This document shows, piece after piece, positions 24,323 to 33,258 of a stretch of 64,000 bases of DNA. Under the pieces are notes generated by a model. It searched no databases. It was not told the origin of the DNA and worked only from the letters and a program-made list of their open reading frames with translations. Both the position numbers and the translations under genes were made by a program. Positions within the stretch are counted from its first letter, which is position 1. The number at the start of each line of letters is the position of its first letter. Source of the DNA: Myxococcales bacterium (lineage in GTDB: Bacteria > Myxococcota > Polyangia > Nannocystales > Nannocystaceae); assembly GCA_016793465.1 (NCBI GenBank), contig JAEUJW010000010.1, positions 62,001 to 126,000 on the forward strand. Reading direction: 5' to 3'.

Positions 24323-25897
24323 CTACTCGGTGATGACGACCGGCGATCCGCGCCCGATCGAGCCGACGCCCGGGCTCACCGAGTGCCAGCCGTCGGGCAG
24401 GTGCGGGCCGGTGAACCCGAACAGCCAGCGCGCGTCCCCGGGCGAGAGGTTGACGCAGCCGTGGCTGCGCACGAGGCCGAACCCGCCGTGCCAGAACGCC
24501 CCGTGCAGGGCCACGCTGTTGTGGAAGTACTGCGTCCACGGCACGTCCTCGATCGAGTAGGCGTCCTCCTCGACCGGCTGGTCGCGCATCGACGTGGCCA
24601 CGTGCTTCGACTGCAGGCGGTGCACGCCGATCGGCGTCATGCCCGGCTCCTTGCCGGTCGACACCAAAGTGGTGAACACCGGGCGATCGCCGATGTACGC
24701 GACTAGCACCTGCTCCGAGAGGTCGACGTGCACCCAGTGCTCGTCGGCCCCGACGCCCGGCGGGCGCCGCAGCTTGTACGACTGCCCGACCGCGTAGGCC
24801 GGCATCAGCAGGCCGTCCTTGTCCTCGTAGTACTGCGTGGTCCCGATCGTCACCTTGCGCACGAACGGGTGGCGCGAGCGCCGGACCAGCGGCTTCGTCT
24901 CGAGCTTCTGCAGGGTCTCGCTGCCCTCCGACGCGCGCTTCAACATCGCCGTCTCGCGCACGATCCAGTGCACCGGCAGGTCGGCGTCGCCGGTCAGCAG
25001 CACGCCCGAGAACTGCGAGCCCTCGCGCTGCTCGAGCTGGTACTTGCGCACGAACACCCCGCGCAGCGTCCGCAGGAACTTGCGCTCCGACTTCACGGCC
25101 TCGCCGGCCACCGTCACGTAGTAGCCGGCGTTGAGGTACTCCTTGACCACCGCGGGCACCTCGGGCGGGCGCTCGGCGGGGTTGGTCGGCATCGGCGCGC
25201 GCCCGTTGGCCGCGATCCACGCCTGGCCGGCCGCGTCGGCCTGCTGGGTCTCGCCGAAGCTCGGCAGGCGGTGGAAGAACGGCGTGCCGTCGTGCGAGAC
25301 CCGCCAGTACTCGTACGGCATCGGCTGGTCGAGCTTCGGCGGCGGCAGGTTGATGGTGCCGTCGTCGGGCGGCGTGTCGCCGACCTCGAGCCCGGCGTTG
25401 AGGCAGATCCAGCCCTGCGGGAAGATCGCGTGCCAGCCCTTGGTGCAGCCGCCGCCGAACGACAGCGGCGCGTCGACCCGCACCCGCGTGCCGGCCCGCA
25501 GGATGCCGACGATCCTCGCGTCCTTCTCGGTGCGCTCGCGGACCAGCACGGCGGCCCCGGTCACCAGCCCGTGCCTGGGGAACTTGGCCTCGGCCTCGGC
25601 GTCGAGCGCCAGCGGCGGGTCGTAGATCGCCGGGTAACTCGTATACGCACCGTCCGGTCCGGGCATGTACGGGTCGGCGGCCGCCTGCTCGCCGATCGGC
25701 GCAGCCGCGGCGGGCTCGCCCTCCGGCGCCGGCGCCCCGGCCTCGCCGGCCCCGGCCTCCGCGATCTCGGCCTCCGCCGTCGCCACCGGCTCGGTCGCCA
25801 CGCCCGGGGCCCGACCGCCGAGTTCATAGACCGCCGCGACCAGGCCACCGCCCGCGACGAAACTGCCGAGCATCTCGAGGACGCGCCTCTGCTGCAT
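24323..25897 (-). CDS. L,D-transpeptidase (YkuD) with N-terminal SH3-like region
   Basis: 524 aa. A signal or membrane anchor (MLGSFVAGGGLVAAVYEL) is followed by an Ala/Glu/Pro-rich linker to about 90, an SH3-like part (GAAVLVRERTEKDARIVGIL), a middle domain, and the YkuD domain at the C-terminus: HWVHVDLSEQVLVAYIGDRP and the catalytic RSHGCVNLSPGDARWLF. The Cys of HGC should form the acyl-enzyme that makes 3-3 crosslinks or attaches proteins to peptidoglycan. It acts in the periplasm. The ATG at 25897 is chosen because the anchor follows it directly; the much longer open frame upstream is a GC artefact. Confidence 0.9.
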   Translation of the reverse strand: MQQRRVLEMLGSFVAGGGLVAAVYELGGRAPGVATEPVATAEAEIAEAGAGEAGAPAPEGEPAAAAPIGEQAAADPYMPGPDGAYTSYPAIYDPPLALDAEAEAKFPRHGLVTGAAVLVRERTEKDARIVGILRAGTRVRVDAPLSFGGGCTKGWHAIFPQGWICLNAGLEVGDTPPDDGTINLPPPKLDQPMPYEYWRVSHDGTPFFHRLPSFGETQQADAAGQAWIAANGRAPMPTNPAERPPEVPAVVKEYLNAGYYVTVAGEAVKSERKFLRTLRGVFVRKYQLEQREGSQFSGVLLTGDADLPVHWIVRETAMLKRASEGSETLQKLETKPLVRRSRHPFVRKVTIGTTQYYEDKDGLLMPAYAVGQSYKLRRPPGVGADEHWVHVDLSEQVLVAYIGDRPVFTTLVSTGKEPGMTPIGVHRLQSKHVATSMRDQPVEEDAYSIEDVPWTQYFHNSVALHGAFWHGGFGLVRSHGCVNLSPGDARWLFGFTGPHLPDGWHSVSPGVGSIGRGSPVVITE

Positions 25898-25999
25898 GAT
25901 GGAGACCGCCCGACGCGGCGGCGCGACCATAGTCGACACCCGCGTCGCTTGGCAATCCCGGCCCGATAACAAGCTTGCCCCGACCTGCACGCCTGCTCC

Positions 26000-27121
26000 A
26001 TGCTGTGGCCCGTGCAGCACCCGACCCGCCCGCGCCCCGCCTGCATGCACCCGCGTGCTGCCGGCGCCGCCTGGTCGCTCGCCGCCCTGTCCGTCGCGCT
26101 CCTCCCCGCCGCAGCGGCCGCCGCGCCCGCGACGCCGACCGCGACCCCGGCGCCCGCTGCCACGCCCGCGTCCGCCGCGTCGACCTCCGCATCGGCCTCC
26201 GCTCCGGCTCCCGCTGCCACGCCCGCGTCGGCCACGCCGACCGCACCTGCGCCCGCCGCGTCGACCTCCGCATCGACCTCCGCTCCGGCTCCCACGCCCG
26301 CGTCGGCCACGCCGACCGCACCTGCGCCCGCCGCGTCGACCTCCGCATCGACCTCCGCTACGGCTACCACGCCCGCGTCGGCCACGCCGACCGCACCTGC
26401 GCCCCCGGCATCCGCTCCGCCCCCCGCGACCTCGGACGCCCCGTCGCCCGCCGACGCCGTCGCCGACCCGGGCGCCGAGCCCGAGCCCGGCGAGCCCGCG
26501 ACGCCCGAACCCGCCGCCGAGGGCCCCGCCGAGGCCCCCGCCGCCGACACCACCGCCGCCGCCCCGCCCGTCGCCGCCGCCCCGGTGCGTCCTCCGCGGG
26601 TCGACGGCCCGTACATCGGCGCCACGCTGACGTTCTCCGAGAGCTTCGCCCGCGTGAACGACTTCCCCACGCCGAACCCGTTCTCGGGCACAACGACCGG
26701 CCTGCGCTTCGGCCAGGCCGTGTTCCCGTGGATGACGATCGGCCTGCAGGTCACCGGCACGTTCGCCTACCGCTTCGCCGACCCGCAGCAGCGGCTGTTC
26801 CAGGGCGCCGGCCTCGTCGACTTCGGGTTCCTCCCGGTCCCGCGGATCCCGCTGTCGCTGCGCGTCGGCTTCGGCGCCGGCGGCGGCGCGGTGCGAGAGG
26901 CCGGCGTCGCCGCCCGCAGCGGCTTCGGCGGGGCCGTGTTCACCGGCAGCGTGCGCTACGAGATCTTCCCGCTGGCCGCCCGCAAGCGGCCCAAGCGCGG
27001 CGGAGGCTTCGCCCTCGGCCCCGAGCTCGGCTGGGTCGGCTTCACCCCCGCGGCCAAGGGCCGCCCGATGTCCAACACCGTCTACCTCGGCCTGTTCATG
27101 GGCTTCTACTTCGGCTCCTGA
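26000..27121 (+). CDS. outer-membrane beta-barrel protein with repetitive Ala/Pro linker
   Basis: 373 aa; an ATG at 26045 (358 aa) gives a cleaner signal peptide ending in AAAAAAPA. Residues 40-195 are low-complexity Ala/Pro/Ser/Thr, including a 25-residue tandem repeat. The last 170 residues have barrel-like alternating strands (GPYIGATLTFSESFARVN, TIGLQVTGTFAYRF, LSLRVGFGAGGGAVR) and end in the aromatic-terminated strand NTVYLGLFMGFYFGS, as for OMP assembly. It is probably a small outer-membrane barrel with a periplasmic, possibly wall-spanning, linker. Its role is unknown. Confidence 0.75.
   Translation: MLWPVQHPTRPRPACMHPRAAGAAWSLAALSVALLPAAAAAAPATPTATPAPAATPASAASTSASASAPAPAATPASATPTAPAPAASTSASTSAPAPTPASATPTAPAPAASTSASTSATATTPASATPTAPAPPASAPPPATSDAPSPADAVADPGAEPEPGEPATPEPAAEGPAEAPAADTTAAAPPVAAAPVRPPRVDGPYIGATLTFSESFARVNDFPTPNPFSGTTTGLRFGQAVFPWMTIGLQVTGTFAYRFADPQQRLFQGAGLVDFGFLPVPRIPLSLRVGFGAGGGAVREAGVAARSGFGGAVFTGSVRYEIFPLAARKRPKRGGGFALGPELGWVGFTPAAKGRPMSNTVYLGLFMGFYFGS
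26219..26406 (+). repeat. 75-bp in-frame tandem repeat
   Basis: The unit beginning ACGCCCGCGTCGGCCACGCC recurs at 26219, 26294 and 26369, exactly 75 bp apart (25 codons), with few changes. A shorter relative starts near 26162. It codes for the Ala/Pro/Ser/Thr linker of the outer-membrane protein and probably varies in copy number. Confidence 0.85.
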
Positions 27122-27242
27122 GCGCGACGCCGGCGCTGCACCGCCCCGCAGCTCCGGTCCGCGGCCGGCCCCGCCCGTGCCCCTCACGCGCCCCGTCCGC
27201 GCAGCGACGCAACACCGGAGCCGCTCGTGCCGACCTCCCGGC

Positions 27243-28049
27243 ATGCTCCCCACCATCTCCTGTTCGTCCGCCGTCCTCGGCCTGCCCGGACCGCGACCGA
27301 GGCTGCTCGCCGGCGCCATCCCGGCCGCGCCGCGCCTCGCTATCGTCGGCAGCCGCGCCGCCCTGCACCGCGTGCTCGCAGTCGTGCCCGCGCTCGTCCG
27401 CGTCGCCGCGGCCCACGGCCTCGCGCTCGTCTCGGGCGGGGCCCGCGGCGTCGATCGCTCGGTCCACGACGCCGCGCTCGCGCAAGCCGTCCCGCAGCTC
27501 GCCGTCCTGCCGTGCAGCCCCGACGCCCTCTATCCGCCCGAGCACGCCGACCTGTTCACCGCGATCGCCCGCACCCCGGGCTCCGGCCTGCTGTTCTCGC
27601 TGAGCCCCGGCACCACGCCCGCGCGCGGCGTGTTCGCCAGCCGCAACGCCACCATCCTCGACCTCGTCGGCGCCGTCGTCATCGCCCAGTCGGCGCCGCG
27701 CTCGGGCTCGTGGTCGACGGGGCGCCAGGCCCTGCGCCGCGGCCTGCGTACGGCGGCCCTGACCGGCAGCCCCGGCAACGCCGAGCTGATCGCCGCCGGC
27801 GCCGCCGCGATCGACATCGCCGACGGCGGCGTGCCCGACACGTTCTCGACCTGGCTCTCGGGACAGGCGCCAGCGCCCCGCCCCTGGCCGGACGAGCTCG
27901 CGTGGCTGCGGGCCGCCTTCACCGCAGCCGGCGCCGCGGGCCTCACGCTCGACGAGCTCGACGACCCCCGCGCCTGCACGGCCCTGCTGACCGCCGAGCT
28001 CCGCGGCCTCGTCGTCGAGTCCTCGCCCGGCCGCTACCACGCGGCCTGA
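27243..28049 (+). CDS. DprA/Smf-like Rossmann-fold protein, reduced
   Basis: 268 aa. The DprA nucleotide-binding fold is visible: LAIVGSRAALHRV, GLALVSGGARGVDRSVHDAAL (cf. SGlARGiD..aH), VFASRNATILDLVGAVVIAQS and SGSWSTGRQALRRG. It lacks the usual N-terminal SAM-like domain and the length of full DprA. The C-terminal part (LTLDELDDPRACTALLTAELRG in outline) resembles the DprA winged helix. The canonical role is loading RecA on incoming DNA during transformation; this may be a paralogue. The start at 27243 is chosen because the coding pattern begins there; a GTG start at 27177 is possible. Confidence 0.75.
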   Translation: MLPTISCSSAVLGLPGPRPRLLAGAIPAAPRLAIVGSRAALHRVLAVVPALVRVAAAHGLALVSGGARGVDRSVHDAALAQAVPQLAVLPCSPDALYPPEHADLFTAIARTPGSGLLFSLSPGTTPARGVFASRNATILDLVGAVVIAQSAPRSGSWSTGRQALRRGLRTAALTGSPGNAELIAAGAAAIDIADGGVPDTFSTWLSGQAPAPRPWPDELAWLRAAFTAAGAAGLTLDELDDPRACTALLTAELRGLVVESSPGRYHAA

Positions 28050-28060
28050 AGAAAGCGAAG

Positions 28061-28086
28061 AGCCCCGGCGCCAGGGCCGGGGCTCC
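28061..28086. terminator. bidirectional terminator hairpin between convergent genes
   Basis: GAGCCCCGGC (28061-28070) pairs perfectly with GCCGGGGCTC (28077-28086) around a 6-base loop. On the minus strand it is followed by TTCGCTTTCTT, so it should mainly end the VWA gene. It may also stop the DprA-like transcript, which ends at 28049. Confidence 0.75.
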
Positions 28087-28106
28087 ACACGTTCACCCGA
28101 GGCGGC

Positions 28107-29786
28107 TCACAGCATCGGGCAGTCCTTGGCCTTGTTCTCCGACAGCGCGCAGGCGGCGGAGATGGTCGTGCCGGCCGGAGCGGCGCCGGCGCGCACGAGG
28201 ATGAACTCGAGGTTGAGGCCCTGCTCGAGGCACTCGGTCGACATGTCGTCGAGCATGCTCGGGGTCTGGCCGCCCTTGTCGGTGAGTGTCGCGTAGCAGA
28301 CCGTCGCGCCGGCCGGGGCGATCCACGCGGGCATGCCCATCGGGCCCACGCCCTCGGTGCACTTCACGACCGGCACGCGGGTGCCGGCGCCCTGGTTCTC
28401 CTCGTACAGCTGGCAGTTCGGCTGGACCAGCTCGTCCTCCGGCATGATGTCGCGGACGCAGCTCGGCATGCACGCCGGCTTGATCTGGTCGCGGATCTTG
28501 TCGGCGATGTCGGCGAGCGCGGCCGAGTAGTCGTCGTCGCAGATCGAGTAGAGGTTGCGGCCTTCCTTCGGGTCGACGTTGAAGGCCTCGGCGAACTCAC
28601 GCTCGCGGACCGGCGGCACCGCGGTCGCCTCGGGCGCGTTGGCCGGGCCGACGATGCAGCCCGGGCCGATGCCGAACTTCGACATGTAGTCGGCGTCCAT
28701 CGAGTCGGCGTACGGGATCTCGGCGCCGAAGCTCTCGTACATGCTCGGCACGCCGGCGATCAGCGACACCAGGATCTGCTGGTCCATCGCGGTGTCCTGC
28801 TTCTTCGTCTCGATGCCCTGCACGAAGTCGATGTACTTCTGCACCGGGATGAGCACCGCGTCGGCGTCGGACGCGCCGGCGATGGCGTTGACGTCGTAGT
28901 TCTCGGAGTAGCAGGTGTCGTAGATCGGGGCCGAGCCGTCGCACGCCACGCCGGCGTCCCAGCACAGCGACGAGGTCGGGGCCGGATCGTCGGGCGACCA
29001 CCAGAACGTCTTGTTGTTGATGAAGATGTCCTTGTGGGTCGGGTTGAACGAGCAGTCGACCTCGTCCGTGATGAACACGATCGAGAGGATCGCCTGGGCC
29101 CGCAGGAAGCCGTAGTTGTTCTTGGCGTTCTTGTCGCTGGCGGCGGCCAGGGCCTTGTACATGGCCTCGAGGTGCGACTCGAAGCCGCAGCCGGTGATGC
29201 CCTGGGGGCCGAAGCACTTGAACGCGTCGACCATGCTGTCGGTGCCGCGCACGTTCGAGACCGTGTTGATCTTCTCGATCCACTTGCGCTTGGCCATGCT
29301 CGCGTCCTGCTCGATGCCCGACTCCGCGACCGTGAGGTCGGCGCCGGACAGGCTGCAGTTGTTCGTGCAGGCGGTCGAGAAGTCGCCGTCGGCGGTCACG
29401 AACTCGCCGTTGGCCACGCGGTCGAGGCAGCTCTGCAGGACCAGGCTGCCGTTCTCGGGCGTGGTGTTGCTGCAGCGCGGGTTGCCGACGTCGGTCGTGG
29501 TGATGCCGATGCGGTAGTTGGCCTGCACGTCCGGCGCCTCGAGCACGTCGATGAACGCCTTGAAGTTGGCGGCCACGCGCTCCTGCTCCTCGGCCATCGA
29601 CCCCGAGTTGTCGATCACGAAGAGGATGTCGACGTCCTTGTTGATCTCGATGGCGACCGTCTTCTCGCCTTCGGAGGACTTGTCGTACTCGACCGGCTTC
29701 AGCGGGTGATCGAGGCAGGCAGTGAGCGCCAGCGCCGCGCCGGCGGCGAGCATGAAGCGGGAGCAGTCAATAAAAACACGAGACAT
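28107..29786 (-). CDS. VWA-domain lipoprotein
   Basis: 559 aa. The lipobox is ALALTAC (Cys24). A von Willebrand A domain begins DVDILFVIDNSGSMAEEQER, giving the MIDAS D-x-S-x-S. Other metal-site parts follow, with Cys-rich insertions (SCLDRVANGEF, STACTNNCSLSGADL, FITDEVDCSFN). The many Cys suggest disulfides outside the cytoplasm. Myxobacteria carry many such lipoproteins; they probably bind protein partners through the metal site. Partners are unknown. GGAG upstream of the ATG supports the start. It is transcribed alone with a terminator right after the stop. Confidence 0.88.
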   Translation of the reverse strand: MSRVFIDCSRFMLAAGAALALTACLDHPLKPVEYDKSSEGEKTVAIEINKDVDILFVIDNSGSMAEEQERVAANFKAFIDVLEAPDVQANYRIGITTTDVGNPRCSNTTPENGSLVLQSCLDRVANGEFVTADGDFSTACTNNCSLSGADLTVAESGIEQDASMAKRKWIEKINTVSNVRGTDSMVDAFKCFGPQGITGCGFESHLEAMYKALAAASDKNAKNNYGFLRAQAILSIVFITDEVDCSFNPTHKDIFINNKTFWWSPDDPAPTSSLCWDAGVACDGSAPIYDTCYSENYDVNAIAGASDADAVLIPVQKYIDFVQGIETKKQDTAMDQQILVSLIAGVPSMYESFGAEIPYADSMDADYMSKFGIGPGCIVGPANAPEATAVPPVREREFAEAFNVDPKEGRNLYSICDDDYSAALADIADKIRDQIKPACMPSCVRDIMPEDELVQPNCQLYEENQGAGTRVPVVKCTEGVGPMGMPAWIAPAGATVCYATLTDKGGQTPSMLDDMSTECLEQGLNLEFILVRAGAAPAGTTISAACALSENKAKDCPML

Positions 29787-29961
29787 GTGTGAACTCCGCG
29801 GGACGGTCCCTTGGGGCCCACCATCGCAAAGCTCCTCGCCCCTGTAAAGGTCCGTGACGCCCCGACTTGCGGGCGGCCACGCGCGCTGGCTCTCGCCGCG
29901 GGCGCCGCTTGTCAGTCTCGGCAGGCCCTGACCTGGTCCGGGCGCCAACGCGGTTGGCAGA

Positions 29962-29991
29962 CGCGGGGCCCGCAGATCCGGGGGCCCCGCG
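29962..29991 (-). terminator. hairpin downstream of der
   Basis: CGCGGGGCCC (29962-29971) pairs with GGGCCCCGCG (29982-29991), a 10-bp stem with a 10-base loop, 16 bases beyond the der stop. There is no T-run on the minus strand, so intrinsic termination is only plausible. Confidence 0.5.
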
Positions 29992-30006
29992 ACCTCACGC
30001 CCCGCC

Positions 30007-31455
30007 TCACTCGCCCGCGCGCTCGCGGTTCCCCTTGCCACGCGCCCGCACGACCAGCCGCACGGGCACGCCGCGCAGGTCCCAGCGCGTCCGGAACCGC
30101 CGCAGCAGGTAGCGCTCGTACTGCGGGGTCAAGCAGCGCCCGTGATTTGCCGATACGACGATCAGCGGGGGATCGCTCTCGGCCTGGGTGGCGAACAGCA
30201 GGCGCACCATCCGCGGCCCGAACATCGGCGGCGAGTGCTCGGCGACCGCGGACGCCAGCTCGGCGTTGAGATCCGCCGTCGGGATGCGCCGCCCGAGCGC
30301 CCGCGCCGTCTTCAGGCACGCCTCGAGCAGCTCGTCGAGCCCGCGCGCCCGGCCCTGCCCGGTCTCCCGCCCCTCGCCGACGATCGACGTCTTGACGATG
30401 TACGGCCGCTCGAGGAACGCGAGCTCGTCCTGCGCCTGCGTCCACGCCGCGTGCGCGGCCTTCTTGTCGCGCGCGACGAGGTCCCACTTGTTGAGCGCGA
30501 CGACCACGCCCTTGCCGCGCTCGTGGGCCATGCGGGCGATCCGCTGGTCCTGATCGGTGACGCCCATGGCCGCGTCGATCACCAGCACGACCACCTGCGT
30601 GCGCTCCATGGTGCGGATGGCCTTGATGGCCGCCAGCTTCTCCATGGCCCGGTCGATCTGCTTGCGCCGGCGCAGGCCCGCGGTGTCGATCAGCACCAGC
30701 GGCTGACCCGCGAACGTGAACGGCAGGTCGATCGGATCGCGGGTGGTGCCCGCCTCCGCGTCGACGATGACCCGCGGCTCCTCGAGGATCGCGTTGATCA
30801 GCGTCGACTTGCCGGCGTTCGGCCGGCCCATGAACGCCATGCGCGTGCCCTCCGGCGTGGCCTGGGCGACGCCCTCGGGCGCCGTGCGCGTGGCCATGCG
30901 CTCCAGGATCGCGTCGTGCAGCTCCTCGCAGCCGCGCCCGTGCGCCGCCGAGACCGCCAGCACCTCGCCGAGCCCGAGCTCGAAGATCGCCGCGGCCGCC
31001 AGCTCGCGCGCCGGGTTGTCGGCCTTGTTGGCGACGACCAGCACCGGCCGCCCGGAGCGCCGCAGCATGTCGCCGATCTCGCGGTCGACCGCCGAGAGCC
31101 CGTCGGCCACGTCGACCACGAACAGCAGCAGGTCGGCCTCGGCGATCGCCATGTCGGCCTGGATCTTGATGTGCCGCATCAGCCCGCCCTGGTCGCCGAG
31201 GTCGAGCCCGCCGGTGTCGACCACGAGGTAGCTGCGCCCGCCGTGGTTGACCGCGCCGTACAGGCGGTCGCGGGTCACGCCCGGGCGGTCCTCGACGATC
31301 GCCTTGCGCGCGCCGATCAGGCGGTTAAATAGCGTCGACTTGCCGACGTTCGGCCGCCCGACGATGGCGACCAGGCCGGCGTCCGCCGCCGTGGCCACCG
31401 GGCCCTCGTCCTCCGCGACCTCGTCGTCGCCCTGCCAGGTCTCGTCGTCGCTCAC
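30007..31455 (-). CDS. der: ribosome biogenesis GTPase Der (EngA)
   Basis: 482 aa. It has two consecutive GTPase domains, the mark of Der. Domain 1 shows GRPNVGKSTLFNRLIG, DTGG and NKAD. Domain 2 shows GRPNAGKSTLINAIL, DTAGLRRRKQ and NKWD. A KH-like C-terminal domain ends RGVPVRLVVRARGKGN. Der assembles the 50S subunit. The N-terminus has an extra acidic stretch (DDETWQGDDEVAEDEG) before the first G domain. The GTG start overlaps the era stop (GTGA at 31455-31452), so era and der are translationally coupled. Both handle ribosome assembly. Confidence 0.97.
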   Translation of the reverse strand: MSDDETWQGDDEVAEDEGPVATAADAGLVAIVGRPNVGKSTLFNRLIGARKAIVEDRPGVTRDRLYGAVNHGGRSYLVVDTGGLDLGDQGGLMRHIKIQADMAIAEADLLLFVVDVADGLSAVDREIGDMLRRSGRPVLVVANKADNPARELAAAAIFELGLGEVLAVSAAHGRGCEELHDAILERMATRTAPEGVAQATPEGTRMAFMGRPNAGKSTLINAILEEPRVIVDAEAGTTRDPIDLPFTFAGQPLVLIDTAGLRRRKQIDRAMEKLAAIKAIRTMERTQVVVLVIDAAMGVTDQDQRIARMAHERGKGVVVALNKWDLVARDKKAAHAAWTQAQDELAFLERPYIVKTSIVGEGRETGQGRARGLDELLEACLKTARALGRRIPTADLNAELASAVAEHSPPMFGPRMVRLLFATQAESDPPLIVVSANHGRCLTPQYERYLLRRFRTRWDLRGVPVRLVVRARGKGNRERAGE

Positions 31456-32429
31456 GCCTCGCCTCCGATCGCCTCGTGCAGCCCGAGCCGTTGCATGAGC
31501 GCCGGGTCCCGGGTCCAGTTGGCCGTCACCACCACGTTGAGGAACAGGTCGCAGGCCCGCCCGCTCAGCTCGCCGACGGCCCGCCGCGCGTCCATCGAGA
31601 TGGCCTTGATGGTCTGCCCGCCGCGGCCGATGACGATGGCCTTCTGGCTGTCGCGCTCGACGTGGATGGTCGCGCGGATGATGTCCCGCGGCGGCCGCTT
31701 CTGCTCCTTGTACGACTCGACGGTCACCGCGCACGCGTACGGCAGCTCGTCTCCGAGGTGCTTGAACAGCGCCGCCCGCACGCGCTCGCCCGCGTGCCAG
31801 CGCATGCTGCGGTCGCTGAGGCGGTCGTCCTCGAAGCGCGGCGGCCCGACCGGCAGGGCCCCGGCGATGTACTGGCGCACGGCGTCGAGCCCCTCGCCCG
31901 AGTGCGCCGAGACCGGCAGGACCGCGCTGAACGCGTGCAGCCGGGCCCACGCGGCGATGACCGGGAGGATGAGCCCGCGCGGCTCGACCCGATCGATCTT
32001 CGTCAGCACCAGCGCGATCGGCTTGCCGAGGGTGATCAGGTCCTCGAGCGCCGCCTTCGCCCCGGGCCCCGGCTCCCACGCCTGCGCGACCTCGGCGTCG
32101 GCGACGATCGGCGCCTCGGCCAGCAGCAGCAGCACGTCGACCGCCCGCGCGCCGCGCATGGCCTCGTCGACCATGAACTTGTTGAGCGCCGACTTGGCCC
32201 GGTGGATCCCCGGCGTGTCGACCAGCACCGCCTGGAACCCCGGCTCGCTCCACACCCCGAGCATGCGCTCGCGGGTGGTCTGGGCGAACCGCGTGGCCAC
32301 GGCCAGCTCGGCCCCGACCAGCGCGTTCAGCAGGCTCGACTTGCCGACGTTCGGCCGCCCGCACAACCCCACGGTCCCGGCCCGAAACTCGGACCCGACC
32401 GTCTTCGCATCGTCGGCGGCGCCTGTCAT
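31452..32429 (-). CDS. era: GTPase Era
   Basis: 325 aa. GTPase motifs: GRPNVGKSSLLNALVG (G1), TTRERMLG (G2), DTPGIHRAKSALNKFM (G3) and LTKIDRV (G4). A C-terminal KH domain includes IHVERDSQKAIVIGRGGQTIKAI. Era binds 16S rRNA near its 3' end and checks 30S maturation. Its length is slightly above the usual 300 because of an N-terminal extension. It is the first gene of the era-der unit. The PilZ gene upstream is divergent, 135 bases away. Confidence 0.97.
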   Translation of the reverse strand: MTGAADDAKTVGSEFRAGTVGLCGRPNVGKSSLLNALVGAELAVATRFAQTTRERMLGVWSEPGFQAVLVDTPGIHRAKSALNKFMVDEAMRGARAVDVLLLLAEAPIVADAEVAQAWEPGPGAKAALEDLITLGKPIALVLTKIDRVEPRGLILPVIAAWARLHAFSAVLPVSAHSGEGLDAVRQYIAGALPVGPPRFEDDRLSDRSMRWHAGERVRAALFKHLGDELPYACAVTVESYKEQKRPPRDIIRATIHVERDSQKAIVIGRGGQTIKAISMDARRAVGELSGRACDLFLNVVVTANWTRDPALMQRLGLHEAIGGEA

Positions 32430-32564
32430 GGTGGGCCGGGGTTATTCGCCAGAACGCCATCCCTGGCAAGCTCCGGCGGCGCCCCGGGCCGCGCGTGAGC
32501 GCACGGCCGACCCGACCACCTGGTCACACATGTAGGATATTTGATTCCATCCGCCGACAGGCTC

Positions 32565-32924
32565 ATGCTGCGCGACATGGCCCTCGCCCTGGAACGCCGC
32601 GCCTCCGCCCGGATCGACAAGGTCTTCCGCGTCCTCGTGTTCTCGGAGGAGTTCGGGGAGCAGTGGTTCGTCGCCCGCAACATCTCCGAGACCGGCATGT
32701 TCGTGGAGATGCCCGAGCCCCTGCCGCTGCGCACCAAGGTCGTGGTCCGCTTCCAGCTGCCCGACGACGACGCGGCCATCTGCGCGATCGCCCGCATCCA
32801 GAACCACTACTACCTGCAGTTCTCGGGGCCCACCGGCATCCAGGCGCTCGCCGGGGTCGGGCTCAAGTTCCTCCGCTTCGTGCCCGAGATCGGCGCGTCG
32901 ATGCCGGCCGAACGCCTGCACTGA
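32565..32924 (+). CDS. PilZ-domain protein
   Basis: 119 aa. Single PilZ domain with both c-di-GMP elements: ERRASAR (RRxxxR) near the N-terminus and RNISETGMFVEM (NxSxxG) after it. It should bind c-di-GMP and act as a small adaptor or effector in the cytoplasm. The ATG at 32565 is preferred. ATG 32577 would begin MALALERRAS and also keeps the motif; a TTG at 32541 is less likely. TAGGAT (32533-32538) may be its -10. It is divergent from era. Confidence 0.88.
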   Translation: MLRDMALALERRASARIDKVFRVLVFSEEFGEQWFVARNISETGMFVEMPEPLPLRTKVVVRFQLPDDDAAICAIARIQNHYYLQFSGPTGIQALAGVGLKFLRFVPEIGASMPAERLH

Positions 32925-33258
32925 GCGCCGCGCGCGGGCAAGCCGCGATCAGCCAGGTCGCGGCGCCCCGCGAGCGCCCGAGGAACGCCGACGGGCGGCA
33001 GATCGGGCGAACGGGCGCAGGCTTCGGCGGGTCTTCGACCGCGCGAGCGCATGACGACGGTCTTCGAACTTCGCGGCGCCGTGCCTCCCGCGCGAGCGCA
33101 TGACGACGGTCTTCGAACTTCACGGCGCCGTGCCTCCCGCGTGAGCGCATGACGACGGTCTTCGAACTTCGCGGTGCCGTGCCTCCCGCGCGAGCGCATG
33201 ACGAACGCCGACGCCCGGGCGCCGTGGGCGTCCGGGCGGCGGATCGCGACGAGCCGGC
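32925..33258. other. 334-bp intergenic region dominated by a 49-bp tandem repeat
   Basis: It lies between the PilZ gene (plus) and the PYPQQ-repeat gene (minus), which converge. It contains the repeat array at 33042-33204. GAACGCCGACG occurs at 32983-32993 and again at 33203-33213, as an 11-base direct repeat around the array. No ORF with a credible coding pattern was found. Confidence 0.6.
33042..33204. repeat. 49-bp tandem repeat array, three full copies plus partial ends
   Basis: Full units at 33051-33099, 33100-33148 and 33149-33197 start ATGACGACGGTCTTCGAACT and end CGCGAGCGC. They differ at three positions only. Partial units lie at 33042-33050 and 33198-33204. Each unit contains CGAA-C-TTCG and GGCGCC, small inverted repeats. 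The unit length is not a multiple of three and no spacer exists, so it is neither a coding repeat nor CRISPR. Confidence 0.92.

Noticed and set aside
26000..27121. Recently acquired DNA because of the repetitive region
   Set aside because: Composition matches the neighbours and the repeat is an in-frame 75-bp slippage-type array within a secretory linker.
33042..33204. CRISPR array
   Set aside because: The 49-bp units are contiguous without spacers and no cas gene is near.
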